Part shown: positions 35,151 through 47,529 of the stretch, piece after piece
How positions within the stretch are numbered: the stretch's first letter is position 1
Layout of the letters: the number at the start of each line of letters is the position of its first letter
Origin: Progne subis subis
Lineage: Eukaryota; Chordata; Aves; Passeriformes; Hirundinidae
Direction: 5' to 3'
DNA length: 64,000 nucleotides
Assembly (NCBI GenBank): GCA_022316685.1
Contig: JAKJHU010000066.1
Location: forward strand, 4,213,913-4,277,912
The notes under the pieces: generated by a model
Database searches by the model: none
Seen by the model: only the letters and a program-made list of their open reading frames with translations
What the model was told of the DNA's origin: nothing
Translations under genes and position numbers: made by a program

Positions 35151-37321
35151 CATCCTCCAGCAGTTTGCAAATGGCAGGTTTTAACTATTTAGATCAAACT
35201 TTCTTCTACAGATCCTTAAGAAGAGAAGAATTTAACCTCTGCCTTGCCATACTCAGATGTGTTGGCCTAAGATGAGCATTAACATCCTGTTCTCAGGACT
35301 GCTCCTTGGCACAGACACAGGAAACGGTGAAAGCTCCGGTGCAGGGAGGTGATGGAGCTGATAAGATGAAGATGTGTTTTTCTGTCTGTCAAACTGACTG
35401 CAGGAGGACAGGACTGGAACAAACCACCTCATCAACCAGACACAAAAATGGGAAATCTGGCGTGCTCCAGCTGTTTACCAGCGCTTCCTGTGGATTTGCA
35501 CAGCGTCTTCCAGTGGCTGCAGCTGCTCACTAGCGCTTCTCCCCCTGCATTTGGAGCAGTTTAACAAGCCAGCTGCCAAAATCCAGCTGCTACCGACACA
35601 CCCAGCCTGTGAGCCTGTTCATGTCACCTTTAATAGCAATTTGTGCTTCCTCATCAGGGGGCTGAGGCCGGTCAACCAGCCAGGGCTTCTACCTCAGATT
35701 GACTCGTCTGCTGAGCTACTGGCGGCCCAGAAGAGAAGGCAAATGTCTCTTCAGTTTAGATGATCCCAGCCCGGCTCTGAAAAAATCCCTAGTCCAGAAG
35801 AAAAAGAGAAAAGAAATCCAACAAAATGTAGGCTGCTTTTCTGTAAGATCATCTCCTTTCACTGGTACCCTATGCTTGGTCCTATTTTCTTTTTCAGTTC
35901 CTGTGCTGCTCTGGTCTCCAGATTAAAGCTGATAGCAATAAAAGCTTTGTCCCTTAGTTTTATAGGGAAAATTATGTATCTAAAACCTGTAATCTTTTGT
36001 TTGACCTTTCTTTTTAATTTTTGGGGTTTTTTAAACCAACTTTTAAACACCCACTTGGTTTTCACAGTCAGACAAGTGTAGTCCAGACTAAACTTGACCT
36101 TAGTATTAAATGACCAATGTATGGAATCTCTGTTTCTGTGCTGACCTCCTCTTTTTCCTCTATGTTCTCATTCCAAGCCTCTTTTGTTCCACCTGATTTC
36201 CAATCTGATTCCTTTCCTCCTCTTCCCATGAATGTTGACTGCAGCCTGCCCTGCTAAACAATTGAATTTGTAAACCAATATATATTGTAATTACAAACTG
36301 AAGCTGATTTCCGGGATGTTATCTTTCTCCTGAGACAGTGAGGCTGGAAAATAATGAGCAGAGAAGGTGAGTTAGGATGGCTTCCAGGAGAAACTGGGAG
36401 AATTATCATGGGGTGACAATCTTTGGATACAGGCAAGCATCATCCTAAATTATAGATTTGGCTTCCCTCTCACGGGTTAAGCAGGACCTCTGGGTAAGGC
36501 TGTTGCTGACCTGATGAAAAGTCTTGCAAGATTTTCAGGAAGAGACAAGAGCTTTACACATCTACTACTTGGATTTTAGTGCTCCATCAGTTCAATGGTT
36601 CCAACCTTTTGGACTCTTGGACTGTGTTGTGACTCCTGAAATCTTTGTGCTTGTGCACTGGTGACCGCCTCAAGCTGCTCTGGAATCCCATGTCACCTGA
36701 TGTAGGTTATGGGCCAGTAGAAGCCTGGAGACAACTCAAAAAACCCAGAGTTTTTTCATTTTGGCAATTCCTCTGTCCCAGGACAGAGCCCATGCTCTCC
36801 TGGTTTCTGTGCCTGCTTCTGTACCTTCAACAAGGAGATCTCAACACCTGTCAGAGGCATTTTCTTGAGCATCAAACATTCCCCCAGTTTCTGCCCTGGC
36901 TGTCTCTCTTTGCCATTTAAGCTCATTATTGTGTGTATAAGCAGGCTGCAGAGGGAGCAGTGTTGCTCTGATAATGAAGGATTTTTTGCCCGTTGAAGGC
37001 CATTCCCAAACCACCTCTCAGTCCTGTCTCCTTTCTGCTGAGCAGCACTGACCTTCCCAGCAGGATTTATTTCCTGGGACCTTTTGTGGCCTTTCCAGAC
37101 TCTCCAATCACCCCACATTTTTTTGGGGAGGAGCACAGCTTTTGCTGAAAGCTACCATGTGCTGTCTCCAGAGTAACAACTTTATCCTAAGAACTTCATC
37201 CCATATCTTCCAGAAATTTACCCTGTGGCCTGTGACAGCTTTCAAGCATCATTCTGGAACACTGCTGCCCTGCCCTAATGTCTTAAATTATGTATCCTAA
37301 AAATGTGTATTCTATTTCATC
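35151..37321. other. Unique non-coding sequence
   Basis: No gene or dispersed repeat recognised. 35540-35780 is repeat-free with some CpGs (taccgacac, ggccggtc, tggcggccc) and could be conserved. Nothing more can be said. Confidence 0.4.
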
Positions 37322-38027
37322 TGTTGAAAGCTGGTTTTTTGGGAGATGTTTTATCCTTCTCTCACCCTTCCAGTGGGGAGAGGGGTGGATGTCTTGTGAT
37401 AATGGCCCAGCCATTAAATCCAGGTGGAGCAGTGTTTCTTGTCTCTTTCACCTCCCCTTCATGCTCCAGGGGGACATCTTCTGATAATGGGCCATTAGGG
37501 CTCACCAATGATTCCACATTCCATCATCCCATTGGGAGATGCTCCACACAGTGGGAGAGGAACCAGCTGTTCCCAGCTAGATAAAAACTGGGAATGAAGG
37601 ACACAAAGGGATCCGGGTTTTCCACTGGATTCCTGGAGGAAGACCAGACCCATCTCACCACCACTGGACTTTCTACAGGACCATCTCTACTCCACAGAGC
37701 CACATCTGATACTCCATGAGGACTTATTTGGACTGCTTCCAACACCCTGACCAACAGGGTGACAGGTCATATCCCTGACTCTGTCAGGGTTTTTCCAGGA
37801 TCTTTGCTTCCTTGTTTGTTTGTTTGGTTGGTTTTTTTACTACTACATTTGTATTTTCTATTTTTTAATATTCCTAGTAAAGAACTGTCACTCCTATTCC
37901 CATATCTTTGCCTGAAAGACCCTAATTGCAAAATTATAATAATTGGAGGGAAGGGGGTTTACATTCTCCATTCTGAGGGAGGCTCTAGCTTTCCTTGGCA
38001 GACAGCTGTCTTTCAAAACCAAAACAC
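37322..38027 (+). mobile_element. Probable endogenous retroviral LTR
   Basis: About 700 bp with LTR-like layout on the plus strand. The 5' part has repeated 'tgataatggcccagccatta' and 'tgataatgggccattagggc' words, followed by a TATA-like GATAAAA (37580-37586). An AGTAAA polyadenylation-type signal lies at 37876-37881, downstream of a T-rich stretch. The block closes with 'agctgtctttcaaaaccaaa' and a terminal ACA. The general look matches avian ERV LTRs I recognise by pattern, but I could not find a target-site duplication, so both boundaries are approximate and no viral genes are next to it. Confidence 0.55.
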
Positions 38028-40119
38028 CTACATACAATACACTGCCTCAACAGATGTTCTCTCCCTGTTCAAATTGCTCTTATTTTCTTTTACAGTCCGT
38101 TTTCTCTGCTCCCTGATTTTTCTACTTCCCACCAGGTTTAGCACCAGGAAAGAGGGATGTTGACTGTTAAAGATGGTAGGGGCTGTATCAGACACCAGGT
38201 GGATAATTGTGGTACAGAATAATAATTTTTCTATCAGTTGATTGCAGCTACTTTGAATTTGGAGCAATCCCTGCCGATGTTTCGCTCAGTGGATTGTTCA
38301 GAAGTGGTTTCCTGGAGCACTTCTCATGTCTGACAGGTGAGCTGTGCAGCCCAGATATTTTATAGGAAGAAATTCCCAGAGTCCTGCTCCCAGAATGTTC
38401 CTGGATTCGGGTGTTCTCCCAGCATCAATCTCTGCTGGAGCAAATTTTAAGCAAGAATTTTGTGGGTAGCCCTGGAATGTGCTCCCAACACTCTGAGTGT
38501 GAGGAGGAACTGCTGCTCGGTTCCTCTGAGTTGTTCCCTCCGTGATGGTCTTGCAGCAGAGGATTTTTGTCTCTTTTTTTTTGCTGGAATGTTCACGGAC
38601 CATCTCCATGGCTCTTCTGTAGTGGGACTGGGACACTCCCTTTGCTCACAGTAGGATTTGCTCCTGCTTTTCCAAATTTGATCCAAATTTGATCCAAATT
38701 TCCTCCAAGCAGACACAACTCTGAGCGTTGGTTTGGATTTTTTTTTTTTTTTTTTCTCCTGGAAGGATTGATGCTCACAGAACCTTGTATTACCCTAACA
38801 TCCACAGCAAACCCATCTTGTCCTCACAGAAACCTATTTTTCACTCAAAAGACCCAGAATTTCCCCAAATTGCTTCCCACTGGAATCAGCAGCTGCTTGA
38901 AAATCCTGACCACGGCTCCCAAGTGGTCACTGCAGGATGTGGTTTGGGGGACTCAGGGGATGTCACCAGTCAGGGTCAGGGGTGCAGCTGAGGACATCAA
39001 GGCTGCAGGTGACATGGGGAGATGTGAGGGATGGACTGAGAACAGGTCCCAAGGGATGATTTTTAAAATGGTGCAATCCCACACAGGTTTCAAAATAGGT
39101 TTAAATCACAGTCAGAATGAAACTAGATAACAGGTGAAACTTGGCAAGAGCTGGCAAAAATGAGAAAACAAATCCCACTCAAACAAAATCATGTGCCGCC
39201 CCCAGATTGATGATGGTTTCTTTAGTAGAAAAGTGGTAGGAAGTAGCTAAATAAATAGGATCACAATCTTAAACTCATCTTGGAAAACAAAACAAAACAA
39301 AACAATAACAAAAAAACCCCCCTGTAGATGCAGAAACAGGGAAATTAATTGTGTTTTCTGATTAACAAACACAATTAAGGCAACAAAGCAAGAAAACCTC
39401 TGGCAGTGCTGAGGAAGGTTATTTTTGTATTATTCTGATTACATGAGACGGTCAGTGCTGGATGACAGCTTTATTCTGAGAGCTATTAGAGGGACAGAAG
39501 CAGATAACACTACCAACTAATTATTACTGCAGTCTGTAATTTTTCTGTGGGGAGCTGGAATTGCAGGGGACCGGGGTGAGAAAGAGAAATAACCAATAAC
39601 AACAACAACGAACGCGAAATTGAGGGGATGAAGGAGGAAAGTGGAACCAATGGGGAAATTATTTTCATAAAGCAGGAGCGAAAGGATGGGAAAGTTGTTA
39701 AGCTGATTTCATGGACTAACACTGGCAGGTCTTTTAAGGTCAAAACAAAGATTAAAGAGTCCTGTATGAGGGAAACCAAACAAACCGTACTGGTGTTGGG
39801 AGAAAATAATACATGGCTGGGTTATCAGCAAAAGCCAACAACTATTGCTGCTACTCCTGGAGATTACAGGGACCTTTTAAACTGTGAGGGAAGCAGGACC
39901 ACATTGTCACTCCAGATGGGATTTGGATGATTAAGTGCAGCCAGCGAAAGATGAGCCGGTTGCCCCCTGGACCCTTTCAGAGGCAGAGGAGCCGACTATG
40001 AATCCTGGTTCTTTCAGGGCAGGGTCTGCTTTAGGGTGGCAGGACTGTGGGTGAAGGGGGTTTGCTTTGCTGGGGGCATCTCAAGGAGGGGAAATGACTC
40101 TGAGGTAATTTCAGCTGAG
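38028..40119. other. Unique non-coding sequence
   Basis: No gene. Contains T20 (38735-38754), a tandem 'tttgatccaaa' repeat at about 38676-38700 and (CAAAA)n at 39286-39304. 39430-39660 is repeat-free with CpGs (acgaacgcgaaatt near 39608) and could be a conserved element. Confidence 0.4.
38735..38754. repeat. T20 homopolymer
   Basis: About 20 T. Simple sequence. Confidence 0.88.
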
Positions 40120-40383
40120 GGATGGTAGGTTTAGATTAGATGTTAGGGAGAATATATTTACTGTAAAGGCAGCGAGGCGCCAGAAGAGGTTGCCCAGAGA
40201 TATTGTTGCCCAGGATATTCCAGAGATACTCCATCCCTGGAAGTTCAAGGCCCAGCTGGATGGAGCTTGGAGCAACCTGGAACAGTGGAAGGTGTCCCTG
40301 CCCATGGCAGGGGGTGGAACTGGATGATCTTTAAGGTTCCTTTCAATCCAAACCATTCCACGATTCCATAACTCTGTGACTCC
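40120..40383 (+). mobile_element. CR1 LINE 3' fragment
   Basis: Plus-oriented: 'ggtttagattagatgttagg', 'aagaggttgcccagagatat', 'catccctggaagttcaaggc', 'ttggagcaacctggaacag', 'tgtccctgcccatggcagg', 'gatgatctttaaggttcctt' and three degenerate terminal octamers (ccattccacgattccataac). About 265 bp, with a small internal duplication-like stretch around 'gagatattg' and 'gatattccagagatactcc'. Confidence 0.93.
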
Positions 40384-41669
40384 TGTTCCCCATGGACATA
40401 CAGGAGTAGCTCAAGTTTGGATATAAAAGTGATTTTTTTTTCCTTTTTGACATGATTTACAGGCTGGAATGATCCCGGGGGGACCTGCTTGGGAACCCAA
40501 TGTCCTTCCAGCAGCTAAAGTTACCCACAGCAGGTGCCATCCACCCTGCCTGATCTTGTGGTGGGATTGCCAGGAGAGTCTCCTGTCCCCGCTTCATGGA
40601 TAGATGGGGTCTGTGGGCAGGCTGAACTTGCCTCAGTGAGACAGGGAGCTCTTCACCTCCAAAATTGCCTGTGTTCATCATGTGAACCAGTGGTGGGCCC
40701 AGACTACATCAAGAAGGTTGCTCAGTTGTTTTTTTATCTTTAAAAAAAAAACAAAAAAACCCAAACCAAAACAAAACAAAAAAACAACACCACAAAACTC
40801 CTTGGGATATTTAAGAGAGAAAAATCCAGTCATCAGAGCCAAGCAAGCAAGAACACTGGGGTGGTTTTGTTTTCTTTAGTCTCAGAATCAAAGCTGCTCT
40901 ATGTCCATATTAGTGTTAGATGGCAAATCCATCCTGCTTTTATCTGGATTCATGACTAGGGAGGAGATGACAAAGACCCCCCTGGGGCATCACACCAATC
41001 CCAAACTCCTGCTGTGCCCCTTGGAAGTGGCCACAGAGATGGGACCTGCTTTCTCTGGCATGATGGGGCAATCTTGGTGTCATTTTTCCTTTTAAAGATG
41101 TAACAGGATTGTATTAAATCGCTAAAACAAAGAAGGCTTCCAGAAGCTTACTTCTTAAAGGATGCATTGCGTTGATCTGTTGGAATTAGTTCCTGGTGTA
41201 AGAGGGGGAAATGGACAGGTGAGATTTGTGTCTGCTGGAACCAGAGGACAGGAATTCTGTGCCTTCTGTAATCCTGCCAACAGTCCTTAGAGACGAGATA
41301 AATCAGTCCACTTGGCAAGATGAACTAAAAAATGGGTATCTTACATTGTAATTCCAAATCTCTCTCTTCTCCCCACTCCCTTTTTCCTCTTGAGATCTCT
41401 TCTGGGACATGAGAGCAGGGAAAACTGATGTCTGTGGCAACCTATATTGCTGTAAAAATAGAAGTCTACACCTGACAACATCTTGAGTGACATCAGTTAT
41501 GGGATCTCAGGCAGAATGTTCATGTGACCCTTGGAACTTGTTAATCCCTCTTATGCAGAGCTGGGTTTGCTTCTCGGAGTGTGGAAGGTCAAAGTATCTC
41601 AGTGTGTGGGTGCTGAGGCAGATTGATGAGATGGGAAAGTGTCTTGAAGGGAAAATATTTATTTTTAGA
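40384..41669. other. Unique non-coding sequence
   Basis: No gene seen. An A-rich/(CAAAA)n patch lies at 40740-40795. Confidence 0.45.
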
Positions 41670-41880
41670 CAGAATCATAGGATTGCTAAGGTTTGAAAAC
41701 ATCTTTGAAATCATCGAGTCTAACCATTAGCGCAGCACTACCAAGTCATATGATGTCCAAATGTCATATCCACACATCTTTTCATCACTTCCAGAGGTTG
41801 GTGACTCCACCACTTCACTGGGCAGCCTCACCATCCTTCCAGTGAAGAAATTTTCCCTACCCACCAACCTGAACCTCTGA
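41670..41880 (-). mobile_element. CR1 LINE 3' fragment
   Basis: Reverse-oriented: 'acagaatcataggattgcta' octamers, 'aggtttgaaaacatctttga', 'aatcatcgagtctaaccat', 'gaggttggtgactccacca', 'cttcactgggcagcctcac', 'cagtgaagaaattttccct'. About 210 bp, the 'caccacttc' 3'-end type shared with 13024 and 21447. Confidence 0.9.
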
Positions 41881-42189
41881 ATGTTTTCTGAGGTGTCAAC
41901 ATCCTTGTGGAAGTCATCAGGAAATATTGAACATTTGAATCCCTGATCTCACGAGAAGTGAGATCCCATTTTGGTGTACAATAAACCATTTTCTCATTGA
42001 GCCTGGCATTTGACAACAGATACCTGCTGGACCACGTTCCACACAAACCCCATGCTCTCGAAGGTGCCAGAAAATCCTTCAGGACGGGATTTCAGGTGTT
42101 GTCCATCGCAATTCCTGCTTCCCCTGATCCAGGGGAAACCTGTGCTGTAAAATATTCTTCATGGAGCCTGTGGGTGGCATGTTAAATAT

Positions 42190-42233
42190 GATTTATATCA
42201 CAGTATAAATCAATTTATATCACAGCATAAATC
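42190..42233. repeat. Two tandem 22-bp hairpin units
   Basis: GATTTATA-TCACAG-TATAAATC (42190-42211) is a perfect 8-bp inverted repeat around a 6-base loop. It is followed at a 22-bp period by A-ATTTATA-TCACAG-CATAAAT-C (42212-42233), with the same loop and a 6-bp matching core. No transposon ends are recognised around it. Confidence 0.85.
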
Positions 42234-42846
42234 ATACAGATGTGTGGGGCAGAGTCTCAATGTAACCCCCAATAATAATTCAGACATTTCCTCCAAGATC
42301 ATCCTAGCCATGGAGATTAGGCTGCCCAGCCTTTGGCTTTTCTCTTTCCCTTCTGACACACCTGCCATGCTCACTGTCCTCTGGGACCTCACCTGCCATC
42401 CCTGACTTATTGAGCAAAAGGAGTAAACTGCTCACAGCCACTTCCTCAAGCATTCCAGATGATCCCACGAGGTCCTGGTGGCTCAGATCCATCTGCGTTA
42501 CCTCCACACCGCTCCTGTTTCTCTCACAGGGCTCTTTCTTCTCCATCATTTTTATAATTAATTGCATTATCTATCAGATCACAATTAACCTTTCTTGTTT
42601 CTTTTTACAAGCAGATAGAAATGTCTTGCCGACTTTGTGAAGATACGGTCTACTTCATGCCATCTCTGCATCACAGGATGTATATTTTCCTTCCCAATGA
42701 AATAACAGACCTGCTCTTTTTTTCATCCCCTTATTTTGAATGATTTCCAGATCTTTCTTTTGTTGTTGTTAACTCACTTTTATTCACTCTCTACATTAAA
42801 CTTCCTGGTTTTATTCCTCCATAGTTGCACATTTCTTTTTGTGTGG

Positions 42847-42910
42847 TTTTTTCTTTTTTTCTTTTTTTTTTTTTTTTTTTTCTTTTGTTTTGTTTTGGGT
42901 TTTTTTTCCA
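42847..42910. repeat. T-rich tract
   Basis: Long T runs broken by single C and by a short (TTTTG) patch. Confidence 0.88.
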
Positions 42911-43272
42911 TTAGATTTGCAGGCTTCTTCCCACTTTATATGTAATTTTTGTTTTTCTTCGCCCAAATATTCAGGCTTTTAAAGCATTCCTGGTACAACC
43001 ATCTTAGTCTCCTGCCTTGTTTTTTTCCCTGTGACACCGAGGTTTGCTGATATGGATTTGATGGACTCTTTCAGCAAGAGCCAATATTTATTTCATTGCT
43101 GCTGAGCCTCTTTACCAGGGAAGCAGCATTATTTCACATTTGTTGCCCACTTTGTCAAGCCTGTTTCTATTTGCTGTTCCTACTCCTTCGCTTCTTTAAT
43201 AAAGTGACAGTTACTGCCACTCATATTTCCTGGAAGAAGTTACCTTTCACCTTTGGATTTTTAGCATTCCGG

Positions 43273-43300
43273 CCCCCCCCCCCCCCCTTTTTTTTTTTTT
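43273..43300. repeat. C15 followed by T13
   Basis: 15 C directly followed by 13 T. Such a junction is error-prone in sequencing and may form unusual structure. Confidence 0.92.
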
Positions 43301-45740
43301 CTTTCTTTTCTGAAATTAAAAAAGTAATAAAAAAAAGAAAGACTGAAAATTTCAGCTCTTCCTAGATCACACGCTGCTGCATTTCTCCTCCAATAAATAT
43401 TCGCATCCCCTGGGAATTACACGGTCTTGTTGTCTCCTTCAGCTGCAGCTCCCTCTTTTCCCTATGCCAAAACTGCAACATTTCAGTTGTTGGAATTCAA
43501 TTGTTGGGGTTTTTTTTGGGGGTCACTTGCCGCCACATTCCTTCCAAAATGGTCTGAAATGGTCCTGGTATTACACTCAGAGTTTTGCTGTGTGTGAAAC
43601 GGAGCAGACCCCACGCCAAAAAAGTATTATTATCAGCTCATCTAAGTATAATGTGAAAGTTAATTAACTCACACTCATAATCCACACTGATACAGATGAA
43701 ACTCTATAATATAAGTTATAGTGACATCAAAACTGTTATATAAGGGAGCTTTCCAGCACCCACCCTTCTTCTCTGGTCCTGCCAACGACCCTCTGCATCC
43801 AAGGACTGACAGATTCCAGTCCCTTCAGCACAAGCAGACCAGGGCTATGAAGAGTTGTCACCACCCCAAGAACTTTCCTGGATGATTTGTGGTGTTCGTA
43901 ATTGTGTTTTTACCTCCTCACTCTTGGGTGCCCCCCACCCCTCCCTTTCCCATCCCACCACACCTGTAGGGACTCACAGCTACTTCCAAACTCCAGGAAC
44001 CACTGCAGGAGTCCTCTTGCTCTGCAGGAATTTGCATTCGCCAGCATGCAAAGCCCACTCCTGGGCTGCTGCTTTTATATTCCGGCCTGCCTCCTGGAAA
44101 GACACGCAGAGAAATGTGTTTGCAAACAGGACTTCAGGCAGCTGATACCTCCCCCCAGCACAAAAGCTGGCAGAGAAGTAATTGCTGCAGGGAGGGATGT
44201 TCAGAGGCTTCCCAAACTTTGATGCCCTGTGATTTGCAACTCTCTGTAGTTGGAACTTGCAGTCTCGTCTTTGCTGCACAATCCTTCAGGGGATGGAAAC
44301 CTGCCGAAAGGCTCTTGCTGATTTCTGTGGGGTTTTGACCACATCCTCACTAAACTTTTAGATGACTTCAAGTGAGCTAAGACTTCACACATCCTTCTTT
44401 ACCCCATGCAGCGGCCGACTGCTCTTAAGTTTCCTGGTTCTCAGCTTGCTGAGGAATTGAAGAAACTGTCACCTTGCCTGAGTGCTGTCCTTCCCTTTTA
44501 GCTCCCTGCTAACATATTTCATAGGTTAGATGAAAATATTTGCCACCTTTAGTGAACGCACCTCAGTGTCTGAGTGTGATCCGATGGGATTCTGATCCCT
44601 CATGCAACCTTGGGCACTGCTGAAAGACAGAGAATAAATAATCACAGAACAAAACTGGGGACATGACTGATTTTCCCGTTGTAAGCTTCTCTCGGTCTGG
44701 TCACTTAAAGCTTTATGCTAGTTCAAGAAATGTGTCTGGAATGGGTTTTGACTTCCTCCAAAACTGAATGTCTGAAGGCCTGAGAGTTGGGGGTTTTCTA
44801 TTGAAAGGAAAAATGATTGATCACAAGGTAGGGACAAACATGTGCCTGGTACGAACTTTTAGGATTTTCTGTGATAATTCTACAACCCACCAGAATAATT
44901 CAGCTGCAGGAGAATCAATGTCATTAATATCCTACTTATTTGACAATTAATTTTCCTTTCTCTGTCCTTGCTGACTGTAACTCCACTCACAGGACAGTCA
45001 CCACATGTGTGTGGGAAATGTAAAGCATTGCACAACTAATGGAAGGGGAAAATATAATCTTGCTGTTGGTGTGGCTTCAGATGGAGTTCAGATGGCTCTC
45101 AGAAGTGTGGATTTGAAAGTGCTGAGAGGTAACCTCAGATGGGAAGGATGGAGGGGAACCCCTTGGCCATGGAGAATGAATGTGCAGAGGAACCTCAATT
45201 AAATTAAAAAGCTTCATCCAGTTGTGCTTCCAGGCAGGAACAGCTGGAGCTGGCTGCACCACTAATCTGAAAAGGGTCGGTGTCCTGCACCAAGCAGGTC
45301 TGGGAGAGACACATTTGTAGGCACAGATAAGGAATGATCATCACCCTGATTTCAAACAAGGTGAAAACAGCAATTAAAACATTTTATAGTGCTGGAGTTG
45401 GAAGGAACAGAATCCACTGCCCAAAGCCATGGCCCACCCAGCAGCTGGGCTGTTGAGAACACACTCCCTCCTCAGTTTAGTTATCCAGGGATGAAATACC
45501 TATTTCTGTCAACTCCTTCTGCAGTCAAAGCAGGGAAATGTAGTTTACTCCTCACACCTTAAGCTGAGGTGTCTTCCTCCTCCCTCATGGGTGTCCCCAG
45601 GATAAATTCATCCCCCTCTTCCCACTATTTTCTCCCTCCTTCCAGGTCCCCAGGTAATTTTCCTGCAGTGCTCAAAGGCACAGCTTGTGTTCTACTTTTG
45701 TCTGACTTCATTTATGTCCACCTCTGTCACGTCCCAAAAT

Positions 45741-45788
45741 GACACCCTAAACTCTCACAAACATGACATATTAAACTCTCACAAACAT
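45741..45788. repeat. Two 24-bp tandem units
   Basis: Units start 'gacaccctaaactctcac' (45741) and 'gacatattaaactctcac' (45765), both ending 'aaacat'. They match at 21 of 24 positions. Confidence 0.85.
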
Positions 45789-45795
45789 CAGCTTT

Positions 45796-45842
45796 AGGAG
45801 GCTGAGGATGAGGCAGGAGGCTGAGGATGAGGCAGGAGGCTG
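45796..45842. repeat. 19-bp minisatellite, 2.5 units
   Basis: The unit AGGAGGCTGAGGATGAGGC occurs at 45796-45814 and 45815-45833, then half a unit (to 45842). The two full units are identical. It lies only 7 bp after the 24-bp repeat. Confidence 0.9.
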
Positions 45843-46361
45843 CCCCTCACTGCTGTGGAAAAATGGGGAAGAGCCTCCCCTTGAACAAATCATCTTCACT
45901 GATACTCTGTGTGCAACAGGAGAGAAGGGTTTGATTCAGGTGGAGGAAAAATCAAGATTTGGACCTCCACGGCCCAAGAGACTCTCCCAAGCTATTTCAT
46001 GGATGGAGGAGAGAAGGAGCTGCTGCATTTTAAAACAAACCAGCAGCAGCTCTGTCTTTGTGGCTGCAGAGAGCCTCAGGCTGCGTAGGGAACTGCTGAG
46101 GGATAAAGGGATGCTCAGGGTAGGTAAATTAAAGAGCAGGGGGATTTCTGGTTAAGCGCTGCTCAGCTTTGCCATGGCCAAAGATCTTCTGAACGTGCCA
46201 GTATAGGGAAAAAAAAAAAAAAAGGTACCTGTGTAGCTCAGGACCCTCTGGGATCAGGACGGTGGATGAGTGGGGATTTTCAGGTTCTCTGTTTCAGAGT
46301 TAGGCGCCCGAATTCTCTTTAAATCCCCCTTTAGGTTTGTAAATCCTTTGTGAACGCTCTC
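45843..46361. other. Unique sequence
   Basis: No gene. A plus-strand frame begins inside the minisatellite and shows no known domain. A15-type run at about 46209-46223. Confidence 0.45.
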
Positions 46362-46472
46362 GGTAAATAGGATTGCCGCCAAGAAATACCTGGATCGTGT
46401 CAGCCATTTCCTGTCCTCCAGAAATTAATCTTGCAAAGGAGTGAGTGTTGGTTGGGCTGTGCTGAGCCCCAC
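46362..46472 (+). repeat. 110-bp direct repeat, copy A
   Basis: Starts 'ggtaaataggattgccgcc' and ends 'gtgctgagccccac'. It matches copy B at 47530-47631 over its whole length, apart from a few substitutions and a 4-9 bp indel after 'aagaaat'. Not CR1 and not the LTRs in this window. The element identity is unknown. Confidence 0.88.
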
Positions 46473-47529
46473 ACTCTGGAGCAGGAGGCTGCAGCAGCAG
46501 AACTGCTGCCTGGTCAATGCTCTTGGAAAGACCTTGCTGGCTCCTGCCCTGAGAAGGGAAAAGGTAGGGGGGAAATGAGATTTAAGCCTCCCAAGCTAAA
46601 ATTAATCCCACTCTAAACCAGGTCGGGGTAAAGAGAGGCGAAGCCTGGTTTTGTCACATCGCCAGTATCAGCACCAGGGTGCTGGGACCTGCCTGGTGCT
46701 TGAGTCCTGCTCTGCAGGGCCTGGTTCCAGCACAGGGGGATGGATCCCCAGTGCAAGTGAAATTCATTCCTTTAGTTCAGGTCCTAAATGCCCAGGAGTG
46801 GTCCCTGGTTCTCCCTCCTGCCATAGGAAAGTGGGCAGAGATAAAGGAGAGTTAACCTCACACCAGGGCAGCTTCCCTGCACTCCCCGGCCCCAACACCC
46901 CTCATTTTCCTCCCTTTTTCTTTTCCCATTTACATTTTTCATTCATTTACACGTGATGTTAATCTTTCCCTAATCTCCAATTCCTTGGTGTGTGTGGGGG
47001 GGATGAATTCCATTTGTTTTTGTTCCACTCTATCAGACACAGCAGCTATAAGATTAAATGATAACTGTGGACCTAATAATAAAAATACAATATAATGTAA
47101 TGAAAGTAATGTAGATCTAATCCTCTGTTTTATTGCATCCTGAGTGCCTTTGGTGCTATTATTTTTTTTTCTTCCCTATGTCTCCGTCTTTGACTTAGCG
47201 GCATCTTTTCAAGGAAGCAAAGGCATTTGTAAAGATTATGGTATTATTCTGTTGAGAACAGCCTTGCTGTGGGGCACCTTTAATTACAAAACACTATCAC
47301 TGCTTATAGGGCTGTGTGTTTCTGTGTGTGCAAAGCAGATATTCCAAGCTCCCCAAAGCACTAATGCCAGCTCAGGCAGCTGCACTGGGGAAACTTCTGC
47401 TGTCTCCTCCCTTATTTTTTGTGTTTCTTGTTGCTGTTCCTACACACACACACACACACACACTCTTTCTTTCTGCGTTGTTGTTTTTATTGTTTTAATC
47501 CTTGTTTAGGGAGAAACTTCTTGTTTCTT
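46473..47529. other. Sequence between the two direct repeats
   Basis: 1.06 kb of mostly unique sequence with no viral or transposase-like frame. It ends with a (CA)n microsatellite at 47442-47463. 47170-47350 is a repeat-free stretch of unknown status. Confidence 0.4.
47442..47463. repeat. (CA)11 microsatellite
   Basis: About 11 CA dinucleotides. Confidence 0.95.

Larger units (their letters stand above)
41881..45740. other. Unique non-coding sequence with low-complexity tracts
   Basis: No gene recognised. Contains the tandem hairpin at 42190-42233, a T-rich tract (42847-42910) and the C15/T13 junction (43273-43300). A short 'ggagttggaaggaacagaat' near 45395 is CR1-like but too short to call. 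Confidence 0.45.

Noticed and set aside
45375..45440. CR1-like words 'ggagttggaaggaacagaat'
   Set aside because: The match is about 20 bp with no octamers and no following CR1 block.
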